NCBI GenBank assembly: GCA_029706075.1
Contig: JAINUG010000007.1
Location: 8,247,501 to 8,311,500, forward strand
Source of the DNA: Aldrovandia affinis
Lineage: Eukaryota; Chordata; Actinopteri; Notacanthiformes; Halosauridae
DNA length: 64,000 bases
Direction of reading: 5' to 3'
Shown: positions 10,949 through 20,665 of the stretch, piece after piece
Layout of the letters: every line of letters begins with the position of its first letter
Numbering within the stretch: the first letter of the stretch is position 1
Made by a program: the position numbers and the translations under genes
Notes under the pieces: generated by a model
Seen by the model: only the letters and a program-made list of their open reading frames with translations
The model's database searches: none
What the model was told of the DNA's origin: nothing

Positions 10949-11570
10949 AATAGTAAATCATGTTGGGTAACGTGAGCATACTAATCAACTGTTTCTAAAG
11001 ACACAGACTTAGAAATGTATGGATATAGTGAAATTTAGAACTGCACAAATTATGTTTAAAGCAAGGAATAATGTACTGCCAGGTAACATTCAAAAATTGT
11101 TAATGGATAGAGAGGGAAGATATGATTTAAGAGGGAAGCTTAATTTAAAACAACCTTATGTTCGCACTACTCTTAAAAGCTTGTGTGTTTCAGTTTGTGG
11201 GGTAACCCTGTGGAATGGTTTAGACGAGGAAACTAAAAGGAGCAAGAACATTGTACAGTTCAAAAGCAGATATAAGAAAATACTAGTACAAAAATGAAGA
11301 GCTCTATAATTGTAAATAAAAAAAATCTTTATTTTGTTTCTTCATTATTTTATTTTTATTTTAGGTTGTAAGAGATTTTTATGTTATAAGTTATGATATT
11401 GTGAGGAAGGGGCAGGACTAGATAAGCATTTGCTTCCTTCTGCTCCTTCTCGAACTCATAATTTGTTTAGCATTTTTTTTGATGAAGACTGTTTTGTTTT
11501 ATCCTTTCTATTGTAATTTTATATGGTTGATTGTTCGAGATAAATAAACTCAACTCAACTCCACTCAACT

Positions 11571-12118
11571 CATGGGTGACCCTACCAGGAGCTAAGCTCC
11601 AGAAGACATCGCTCTCAGGATCTCAGGAACGCACAAGATTCTCCACCACAGGAAGGTGGCAATCCTCGGAGAACACAGACACAGACACTCTCACACACAT
11701 ATCACAAACAATTTGATATCACCTTTTATCCAACAGAGATATCTTATTGATTTAAACAGTATCTTATAACCTCTTTCACATGGACACACACATATACATA
11801 CAACAGCAGCGGCAAAGGTATCACAACATCCAGAGCAGTTCAGCACTCAGTAAGGAACAAAAGCCTTCAAACAGTCCAATAGTATTTGGCCCAGTGAATC
11901 AAGCACCATTCCATTTTTATTTCTATTACAAAATAATTTCATGGCAATCTTGTGATTATCAATCTATGGGAAAACACAACTACGTGTGTGATAAATTGAT
12001 ACAATATATCAGTGCCAATTTTATCCTTTAGCTAAAGGTTTATTTAGGGCTTCAACCCCCCTGTCTTTCATCTCAGCCCCCCTGAAAATGTTTAGTCATT
12101 CTTTTGTAAAAATGTAGT
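11571..12118. other. no gene recognised
   Basis: Contains a segment around 11575-11665 (GGTGACCCTACCAGGAGCTA onward) that resembles dispersed fish repeat sequence, but I cannot name it. The rest is AT-rich without coding or structural signals. Confidence 0.4.
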
Positions 12119-13171
12119 GTGGATCGAAGGTGGAAGAGCCACACGCAGATCTCACGGGTATCTAAAAGCTGAATGCAAGCGATCAGCCACTAAATCTGAA
12201 AACAGACTAGGGAGCGGGGAAAACAAAAGAAAACCCTGGGACAAAACTCCACGTAAATAAACCCAACAGAAACAACCCAATAAGGGTACGTGTCACGTCT
12301 CGTGTCACGTCTCCCCTAACTAACTTGTTGTTTGTTCCATGTTTTCCTAGTTGTCTGGTCCGTGTTTTTACTTTCGCTTACCTGTTCCAGTCTCGTCAGT
12401 GTATTACAGTGGCGGGCCGTGCATTTCACACCTAGGCCTTCAGTAGTGCTCCGTCTGAATCAATCCACCCCTCAATAACTATTTTATGGCTATAAAAGAC
12501 ATCTTATTGTTATATTTTGAGTGTCTGTTCGGTTTGTTTTTGCACTTTGTTTATTTATCTTTCTTCAGTCATGTTTCATTCTCGTTCTGTCATGCACTTC
12601 GGGAAATTCTATGTTTCGGTTTTTCCGTCTTCGTTTCTAATCTCGTTTTACTTCCTTCTTACTTTCTAATTACACTTTGTATATATTAGTTAGATGTATA
12701 TAGTACTAACCAACTAATCTACTAACATTAGGGATTTAGATTAAGTTACTAACACTACTAATCACTAATTGCTATCTCACGCTTCTAACTATCGCTGTCA
12801 TTCTCTCTCGTCCTATCTCTGTACGCTTCTCACGTTCCGCTTTATTCGCACGCAGATTTCTTTATGCGTTCCTCCTCCTCCCTAAAAAAACGAAACAGAA
12901 TTTCCCGAAGTGCATGACAAGACAAGGAGAGGAACTCAAACAGGAACAATGACAGACGGGGAACAGAACTAGAATGAAACATGACTGAAGAAAGATAAAT
13001 AAACAAAGTGCAAAAACAAACCGAACAAACACCCGTTGCTGTTGCATCGCAGATAGATAACTCGTGTATCCAGAATAAATGCCTTTACTGAAGAAACAAA
13101 CCCGGGGTGCTACAGCTGCGACACACATAAAAAAAGGAAAATAGCAACATTTTACTCACCAAAAATCCTTA

Positions 13172-13384
13172 TTATTTGTACACAAAATCCATCCTCCTTT
13201 CTTTCCTCACAAAGAGTTCAATTACTCTGTCGTACAGATTATCCGTGTGTTTCAGTTCCATCAAGAAGTCATTTTCTATCGCCATCGAAGCTAATGCTGA
13301 AAGTCGAGCCTGCCCTGTCGTATTTCTGGCATAAGTTTTAATTCGCTTTAGGGCTGAAAATGTCCGCTCAAATGTCTGAATCAC
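13172..13384 (-). pseudogene. hAT transposase C-terminal dimerisation domain
   Basis: Seventy residues: ERTFSALKRIKTYARNTT, ARLSALASMAIENDFLMEL and ELFVRKERRMDFVYK. This is the hAT C-terminal dimerisation region, whose conserved core is SALKRIKT...RLS.LA..AIE. Vertebrate proteins of this type are often named zinc finger MYM-type 1-like. The catalytic part is absent. The element as a whole reads on the minus strand. Confidence 0.88.
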
Positions 13385-13806
13385 AGACTGATGTTAATTA
13401 TATTTTGTCCATGAATACTAGGGAATAATTCCAAATGGTCTGTTCGCTTCCTTTCATAGCTGTTCCCCTGGTTGCGCTGCATCCATACGTGTATTTTCAT
13501 ATTAAAGCATTTAACCAATCACATGACATCATAGTCAGACACTCTCTGACTATCCAATCAAAGGGTGTGAATACGCTGACGTTACCTAGGCCTTCTAGAA
13601 GGCCTTCGTGTCCCCAACTCAAAATCTGATTGGTTGAAGCAACAGTTTGATCAACACTTATTTTATGCTACAGGGCCTGCAGAACTGATTGTGAAGGCCT
13701 GCAGCGCAACCAGGGGAACAGCTATGAAAGGAAGCGAACAGACCATTTGGAATTATTTAATAAATATTCATGGACAAAATATAATTAACATCAGTCTGTG
13801 ATTCAG
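13371..13806. repeat. long inverted repeat within the hAT
   Basis: Arms 13371-13480 and 13695-13806 are close to perfect reverse complements, sharing for example CTATGAAAGGAAGCGAACAG. The spacer is about 215 bp. The left arm overlaps the N-terminal edge of the transposase fragment, so the right arm looks like an inverted duplication of it. Confidence 0.85.
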
Positions 13807-15062
13807 ATATTTTTTAGGCCAGCAGAGAAGGCCTTGCAGGCCCTGACGGCCCACCACTGGTGTATTATCTGTTTCACCTGTTTCTCGTTATGTCTGATGT
13901 GGTTAGCTGTTCATTTCCCATGTTCATTTCCTGATTGTCTCGTTATTGTATTATCGTTTCCACTTAATTCCTCATGTGTCTGATTGCAGTCAGCTGCATT
14001 CATGTTTATTCCTGATTGTTTCTTGTTAGGTCTAAATGTATTTAAGCTGTGTGTATTCCCATGTTCGTTGCCAGATTGTCTTGTGCTTTGCGTATGCTTA
14101 CACTACTCTCCAGCGTTATCTCTGTTTCCCCCGTTTTTTTTTTTTTTTTTATTTTTTTTTTTTTTTTCTCATCGTGTTTGTGTTCGTGCTTGTGCTCCAG
14201 TGTTCGTCTTTATCCCAGTCTCGTTCCCGCTCCTCCCTGTGTTCCCTGGACTGCTTTCTCGTTTTTGACCTTCGCCTGCCCACTGACTATGCCTTGCCTG
14301 CCCCTGATACCCCTGAAGCCCGGAACAAACTCTGCGTGTCCCCGACCATTCTTTGGATCCCTGCATTGCCCTGATTACTCCTGCCTGACCATTAACTGTT
14401 TTCAAAATAAAAGAAAGCCTGGTTTTCTGGTACCAGTCCTGACAGGTACGTACCTGTTTTCACGAGTACGTGGAAAACAAATAGCTAACGAGACTTTAGC
14501 TCTGGGGAACAATAGCCCCGGCAAACAAAGAATACATCTCAAAAGGCAACCACCGAAGTGGTGAGTTTAAAACCATTCATGTGGAGATGATTCATCTCCC
14601 TAAAAGGCTACCACAGAGTGGTGACGCTAAACCTTTATATTGAGATAAATAAATTAGAACCTTCTCTCTTTAACTGAGAGAACCACAGGGTGGTAAGCTA
14701 AACCTTTGTTTGGAATACCGGCTATCGTGTAACAATTAGTTTGACACAGAAGCATTCGCATGAGGGAAACAGAGACCTTAAATAAGGGACGGAATTAACA
14801 CTGATAGCTCTCAGCTGAAAGTAATCAGAAAACTGACCGACACAAGACCATATAAGGACGGCGGAAATGACAATGATTCCTCAAGCAGACAACAAAAAAG
14901 ACCATCACATGACCACGCGCCCTCCACAGTCCGAACGAGGTAAAACTGACAAAAAAACTTTTTTACATAATATCTAGTTTTAAAAATACCACAGAGAGTG
15001 GTATTTCAATTTTGAGAGCAACCACCGTTGTGGTGTTTTTGTTTTGGGGAATGTAACAGTAA

Positions 15063-17334
15063 GTTAATAAAAAATGTAGTCTTGTGCTTTGCATGTGTAC
15101 ATTTCACATTTTTATTGGGGGTCAAATCCTAGAATCGCCCCTGCAGTGTATATTTATTGAATATTATTTGCGTACACCAGCACTTTTTCCCATCAGCAGT
15201 CTGGTTTACAGCAGGCAGGACTATGTGGTCGATACACTCAACTCTACTCTCAATTTATGTCATTATCTGCAGTTTCTCAAGGAAAACATCACATCAAACA
15301 ACCATTTTGTCACTTTTTTCATTGTAAGATTACAAAGAGGTTGTGTAGCGCTTGAATAACTCTTTCTTACTCAGTCTGTGAATTTGGCATAAACTCTCCA
15401 ATACTGTGCTGAGGAAGCTGTCCCTTCCCCACAAGCACAGCCTGAAATATTGCTCAAGAAAAAATAAAATGAAGAAACTGATCTGCCATAACAAAATCTG
15501 CACCATTTCTTGGGCACAAGGAGAAATAAGCTAACTGCATCTGACGCTAGTCGTACATGTTAATAGTACTGTGGAAATGCCCACTGGACTGTATGGTGTC
15601 CAAACGCAAATCAGTACAGATGGGTTCTACCTTGGGGGCAGAGCCAGGCTGCAGTAAGATCCTGCTCCAAATATTAACAATTCATGTCTTTCACCATAAG
15701 CTTTTCTTAATTAAATTAACCAAATGTATTTTATACTGTCACCATAGTCAACCACCCCCACTCCCCGTGCACCCCTTCTTCCAAACTCTGAAATATTCAT
15801 GCTGAAAATAACCCATTAATCCAGCACTCTGACATCATGTCATCACAGCCATTGTCTCATGTCAAACTCTTAATTATAGGTTAGGCTAGTAATGTTTTCT
15901 TCATCTCTGTTCATTGCTCACTATATTTTTGAAGCTCTGTCCTCGGCTGAAGTGATTAGCAACACTATATGTCATATCAATCGTCTGTTTGACAGCGAGA
16001 GAGCGAGTGAGCTGAATTAAAGAGGAGGAGTGGAAAAAATCTGATGGGTTTGAATGAAATGAAAACAACTCTTGATTATACATTGTTTTAATTGCTGGAA
16101 AATCTGCAGAGTGCATATTGAAATGGAAAATTGCAGCTTTTTCTCCTCAAACCCTCCTCAGCACACTGATTCAAATTGACCACCTAAAACGTATTAAAAT
16201 ACATTAACAATTCATTAATGATATGAAAGGCCAGTACTGTAGCTCTGGGCACATTTTATTATCAAAATGTGTTGTAAATGGCATATGTAAAAAAGCTATG
16301 CAGTAGCCTATTTGGCTAACGTTCTATGACAAAGTGCATGTTTTGTCGCATTTGGGATTGGGGGTGACAGTCAAAGCACAAGTCATATGTAAGTTTTGCT
16401 AAATTAACTCTTGCATATTAAATGTATGGTAATGTGCTTTTAATGTGTGAATAATTCATATAAATATACTTATTCCATTACTTTTTGTTAAATGGAATAA
16501 GATTTGTGTTTGAATTGTGATTCACGGCCAGCTGGAATAGTGTGTTCAATAGAAACAACTAATTAACTTTTGATGTCTTTGGTAATTATTCCTTCCCCTG
16601 GCTTTGTCTGTTTATAATGTGTATGTCCTATACAATAGCTCCTCAATAAAAATAGATACCGTTATTAACAGGTGTATGTGAATATACTTTCATTGATGAG
16701 GAAGCTGATTGCCAATAACGACATTGAATGTCTTCATCTTTCTGTGGCTTGCAAAAGTATTATGTGCATTAAGTTGTAAGTTTCGTAAGTAATTGTAAGT
16801 TTCGCTACTTTCAAAATACTATTTTCAGCGAGATTTGTGGCAATTATGTATATGTACAAACCATGCATTAGGTTGTAGACCAAATGTATGGTTGCACATA
16901 TCATACCACCTACAGCGTGGGGAAACCATAACTACAAATTGTCCCTATACCATGTCTGTTTCCATGTACACCCCAAGCCATCATAGGGTTTAGGAAGTGT
17001 AGCCTATATGTAACTTTACCTTGACTCACTCATTATGCCCTGAAAAGGTTAAAATCTCAAAGACATGAGGGTGCAGTCTCAGATGTGCTTGCATCTATCT
17101 ACAGTATGTTGCAAAAAACAGTGTCAGTGTGCTTATTCTATGAGAGCTCTGCTCTTCTTTCCTCTGTACTCAGCCACCATGTGGCTACTTATTCTACTGA
17201 GAATACATAAGTAGCTTTTGAATATTAGTTTTGAGTCTATGTATGAAATTATAAGGTATGTGCCACAGAAACATATCTTATAATTTCATATAATATACAG
17301 AATACTTGTAAGTGTGTATGAGATGCAGCTTACA
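15063..17334. other. unique-looking sequence, no gene found
   Basis: AT-rich, no spliced exon pattern, and no TE end I recognise. Short open frames here (for example 15084-15359 and 15557-15805) lack motifs and conservation-like composition. Confidence 0.5.
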
Positions 17335-17669
17335 GGCAGTCCTCGGACGAGATCCGTTATTACATCTGTCTTTAAGTCGAATTTGTATGTAAGTCGGAAC
17401 AGGTACATACACTTCTTATTAATCGTCACTTAGTCAAATGGTTGTCTTATTATACCGGTAGTATTTATTTGACCTTTCTGTGCATATAAAACACTTAAGA
17501 AAAACCTCTAAATACAATAAAACATCTTAAACATAACATTCAGTACATAATACTAGCCTACTGTAATAATAATAATAATTATTATAAATAACAATACTGT
17601 AATATTAATAATAATAACACAGTAATAATACAAGTAGGCTAACTATGTACATACAATACTGTACTGTAA

Positions 17670-18000
17670 AAAAACCATTAAAGAAACGGTTCGGGCCTTT
17701 TCTTGCACTAAAGAAAGGCTAATAGGCATATTATGCTGATTTTGGTCTTCTATCCAAATTATCAATAGCCTTTCCATCTCAATAATTAAACCATTGCGTT
17801 GCTTGGTAATAATCGTGGCATTCATCGGGGCATGGCCTTTCACATGCTCCATTATTCTCCCTTTGTCTTTTAAAATAGTTTTTTTTAAACCGTTGACCAA
17901 TGGCTGATGGCGTTTCACCTCTCCGATCTCTTTATTATTTCAACTTTACTTTCCATAGTGATCGTTTTCCTTTTCTTTGATGCATCACCAGCAGTTTCAT
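17670..18000 (-). pseudogene. Tigger transposase N-terminus (CENP-B-type DNA-binding region)
   Basis: Minus-strand reading gives DETAGDASKKRKTITMESKVEIIKRSER as the start of the first helix-turn-helix, interrupted by a TGA. In another frame come LKKTILKDKGRIMEHVKGHA then ITKQRNGLIIEMERLLIIWIEDQNQHNMPISLSLVQEKA, the second CENP-B-like HTH. These segments are diagnostic of Tigger/pogo transposases. There is at least one stop and one frameshift, and no catalytic domain. (Residue strings here are read directly from the window.). Confidence 0.82.
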
Positions 18001-18052
18001 CGGATTTACGCATTAAGGGTAAGAGCATGATCTGACTTAAAATAACGGAAGT

Positions 18053-18871
18053 GACTACGTTTAAGCACACCATAAAATCGGAATAATGACAATATTCCGA
18101 TTACGTATGGCCTTAACCCGATTGCCATAACCCGATTAAGATCATATTCGGATTACTCGAATAAGACCCTGCATATGCCTTAAAATTGGGTCATGTAAAC
18201 ATGTTAGTCGGAATATGCCCTTAACGGAATATTAAACATGTTCATTTTGCAAGGAATCTGGGTAATTTAGCTTGGTTGCTATAGCAATAGCTTTACGATA
18301 TTTTTAAAAGGGTGTGCGACAAACTCAAAGAAGCAGTGATACTGTGTCTTGGGAAGGTTCCATAACCCTTTCCATCATTCAGTTTGTTGAATGAGTCTCT
18401 CGACATGCGGAAATTTTCTCTCCACTCTGCATGTAAACTCTACCATCACTACTCTGTACCACCAGTCCTGGCTGCGAACTTTCATCCATAGTCTCCGGGG
18501 GGTTCTGATTGGCATAAATGGCATATTAGCAGTACCATAGCTCCATTTGCCATTTCCTCGCGTTCTCGTCTGCCATGGTTGAGGATGTGAATGAGCGAGT
18601 GTTCTTGTTACATTATGATGTAGAAGTGCTAAGAAGACAACACAATATAACGCAAAAGCAAGCATTTTCAAGCCTTTTGTGGAAATGGGAATTACTGCAG
18701 GAAAATAACGCGCCTATTTATTCAGCTGAAAAACAAAAACTGGTTTATTAATATGCCGATTAACATGCGGGAATATTCCCTAGCTCAACATTCTGCGGCG
18801 CATGTAAACACCTTATTCGGAAGTCTTAACCCGAATATGGTTTCGAATATGGTGTGCATGTAAACGTAGTC
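18053..18871 (-). mobile_element. PIF/Harbinger element A
   Basis: Flanked by AGT on both sides (18050-18052 and 18872-18874), the 3-bp duplication expected for this superfamily. The ends are inverted: GACTACGTTTAAGCACACCA at left, and the complement of TGGTGTGCATGTAAACGTAGTC at right (a CAT insertion distinguishes them). It carries a transposase N-terminal fragment on the minus strand. At 819 bp it is an internally deleted copy. Confidence 0.82.
18375..18671 (-). pseudogene. Harbinger transposase N-terminal fragment
   Basis: A 98-codon frame. The part RTPRRLWMKVRSQDWWYRVVMVEFT matches the conserved RRxW...WWxRVV...F segment that precedes the DDE domain in PIF/Harbinger nucleases. Upstream residues are hydrophobic and less typical. 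The catalytic region is deleted. Placement inside an element with Harbinger-type ends supports the call. Confidence 0.72.
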
Positions 18872-19155
18872 AGTGATATCTGTTCCTTGAGCCGATGAAC
18901 CACTGAAACCGCGCAATGTTTATATGAGCATCACAAAGTAGTGCGTGCGTTCGTTATTACGAACCATTGTATTTAACTTTAAAAAAACAAAAACATAATA
19001 GGCCTTATGACAGTCTGTTTCTAAGTACGAGTTGTGTATTTAAAACTGCCTGTATTTAAAATGTATTGAAGATCACCATATTTAAACCTAAAAAGCAACC
19101 AGGTAACCATTGGTAATCAAGAGGCCTGTAAACACAAGCAAGCACACTTCATCAC

Positions 19156-20021
19156 CAGGGCCCAGTTGTTCAAACGTAATCTGATCAGATTTTGGCTATC
19201 ACATTGGATCAAATCTTGAAAATTGGTTGTTCAAAACTAAAAAAATATTCTGAAATCGGATCAGATCACCTAATCAAATCTTGGTTTTGATCTGGATCAA
19301 AACTTGAATATGTGTTGTTCAAACCTTTTATGTAGGATTGGAATAGTTTTGATCCAAAAAATCAGGATTATCTTGATCCCAGCAAAAGGGTAGATTCAGG
19401 GTGGATTTCAGGAACTAAACGGGAAATCTAACGCCGGGTTACTTACAGATTCTAGCACACAACGAGACGATTACCTACGCAGTAAAATGCACACTGTTGC
19501 AATTTGTATACAGTGATAAATGAATGATAAAATGAATGAAATATCTGATTTCTGTTTGATATTGACAGCTGTTCATTTTGGGATTATTTTATGAGGACAT
19601 ATTTATTATTTTGTGTACTGCGCTGTCCTGCGAGGCTTAATAGAGTAATGTTTACTTTATCACAGTAAATATAAAACAAAAAATAAATATATTTACAAAC
19701 CACTATATGCTACAAATGTTGTATTACATAATTGACCAATTTTAAAGTTGTATTACATTTTGTTCCTGAAATCTACCCTGAATCCACCCTTTTGCTGGGA
19801 TCAAGATAATCCTGATTTGTTGGATCAAAACTATCCCAATCCTCCATAAAAGTTTTGAACAACACATATTCAAGTTTTGATACAGATCAAAACCAAGATT
19901 TGATTAGGTGAACTGATCCGATTTAAGAATGTTTTTTTTGTTTTGAACAACCCATTTTCAAGATATGATCTAATATGATAGCTAAAATCTGATCAGATTA
20001 TGTTTGAATAACTGGGCCCTG
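19156..20021. mobile_element. foldback-type MITE with ~260-bp inverted arms
   Basis: The arms run from about 19156-19420 and 19760-20021. They begin CAGGGCCCAGTTGTTCAAAC and end, inverted, with ...AATAACTGGGCCCTG. Inside the arms repeated GATCAAAAC/GTTTTGATC blocks give internal symmetry. The ~340-bp centre is AT-rich. No transposase and no convincing target duplication could be read, so the superfamily is undetermined. Confidence 0.8.
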
Positions 20022-20665
20022 GGCACAGTAAATCTGGCAATCCGCGCTCTGTCCTATGACAGCAAACTCACTTGTGTGTCCGCTTGCAACGTGGCGCCCA
20101 TAGCCATCTCGCGTTACAGACATTCCCAGACCAATAGCAGACAGTTTAACATCAAACTACGGAATAAGAGAGATGTTATCAATTAAGTGAATGGCTGTGA
20201 GCGAAATTGCAATATGTTAGGTAGAATTTGCCTCCAAGTGCTGATTTTGGATCAGTATGCATCTTCTACTTAAAATGCTTGTGGTTAAATTCGGAACTGG
20301 CTAAACGGATCCTGGATCGGTTGTTGAGGGTGCAAAGCAACAGGGGAAACTGCGAGATATCTCTAGCACTAGGCTGTACTGTAATAACTGATATAAATCA
20401 ACCGGGTGTGTTTGAAACTAAATGGAAGTTACAGCGTGAACCCTAAACAAAGTGCCTTAATCCAGGTAAACTGTAATGTAGCGGACTGGACGGAGACACT
20501 ATTGCGACTCGGAATTGCAATACAATTTAGATAACTATCATACTTGTGTTTAATTGTGTCCGGACAACAGTGTCAGTACGTTTCCTCTTGAGTGAGTTTT
20601 TAGACAAGTGTATTGCACCCTGGTAATTAGTAGGTGGGTAGGTTAATAGGTAGGTGGAATTTACA
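20022..20665 (+). promoter_or_regulatory. presumed upstream region of the reticulocalbin-like gene
   Basis: Begins directly after the foldback element. It is less AT-rich than its surroundings and has a CCAAT-type site (GACCAATAGCAG near 20130) and several CpGs. No TATA box is clear. This is inferred from position before exon 1; the transcription start is not determinable. Confidence 0.3.

Larger units (their letters stand above)
9790..11570 (+). mobile_element. LINE 3' end (CR1/L2 lineage), split by an LTR insertion
   Basis: The first part, about 9800-9880, encodes VEVWGNTYKS and LQKKAIT, the post-RT region of this LINE group. Reading resumes after the LTR at 10949 with REHTNQLFLKTQ and then the open stretch 11019-11297 (DIVKFRTAQIMFKARNNVLP ... 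LWNGLDEETK ... FKSRYKKILVQK). A T/A-rich 3' UTR follows, and the tail is a degenerate CAACT repeat at about 11545-11570. Stops are scattered in the first part. The two halves join in order and in frame across the inserted LTR. Confidence 0.82.
12407..13859 (-). mobile_element. hAT element (ZMYM1-like transposase), internally deleted
   Basis: Bounded by a perfect 8-bp duplication GTGTATTA (12399-12406 and 13860-13867), the hallmark of hAT insertion. The ends are CAGTGGCGGGCCGT and, reversed, CAGTGGTGGGCCGT. Inside are a minus-strand transposase C-terminus (13172-13384) and two long inverted repeats: about 12521-12620 against 12885-13035, and 13371-13480 against 13695-13806. The 1.45-kb length is less than a full autonomous element. 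Confidence 0.92.
12291..14444 (+). mobile_element. Gypsy solo LTR (same family as the 56.5-62.2 kb chromovirus) carrying a hAT
   Basis: Begins TGTCACGTCTCGTG and ends CAGTCCTGACA. It is collinear with the LTRs at 56506-57233 and 61513-62189, including the TATTTAAGCTGTGTG promoter box near 14040 and the AATAAAAGAAA signal near 14406. It is interrupted at 12407-13859 by a hAT element. A poly-T run at about 14138-14167 is a local expansion. GTACG flanks both sides (one extra G on the right). No internal region is present, so this is a solo LTR. Confidence 0.88.
12119..15062 (+). mobile_element. hairpin-rich non-coding insertion, interrupted by a solo LTR
   Basis: Two pieces, 12119-12290 and about 14450-15062, are joined when the Gypsy LTR between them is removed (GTACG occurs at 12286-12290 and again at 14446-14450). 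The outer flanks share AAAAATGTAG: at 12109-12118 on the left, and directly after an A-rich end on the right (about 15063-15075). An insertion that ends in A and is bounded by a direct repeat looks like a retroposon of roughly 0.8 kb. Its right part carries five ACCAC-loop-GTGGT hairpins (14549-14562, 14610-14622, 14682-14694, 14984-15006, 15021-15034) and two other stems (14583-14599, 14662-14682). No coding potential. Identity unknown. Confidence 0.45.
17335..18970 (-). mobile_element. Tigger (pogo-type) remnant hosting a Harbinger
   Basis: Left edge near CAGGCAGTCCTCGG (17335-17348), a Tigger/pogo-style terminal sequence. Minus-strand transposase N-terminus at 17670-18000. The Harbinger at 18053-18871 lies just upstream of the transposase start, and the sequence to about 18970 (including CGTTCGTTATTACGAACC) is the far side of the host element. 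The transposase core with its DDE residues is missing. Right boundary approximate. Confidence 0.65.

Noticed and set aside
14049..14564. 171-codon frame rich in Phe and Cys
   Set aside because: Lies in a Gypsy LTR with a poly-T run; the LTR copies at 56.5 and 61.5 kb give comparable spurious frames.
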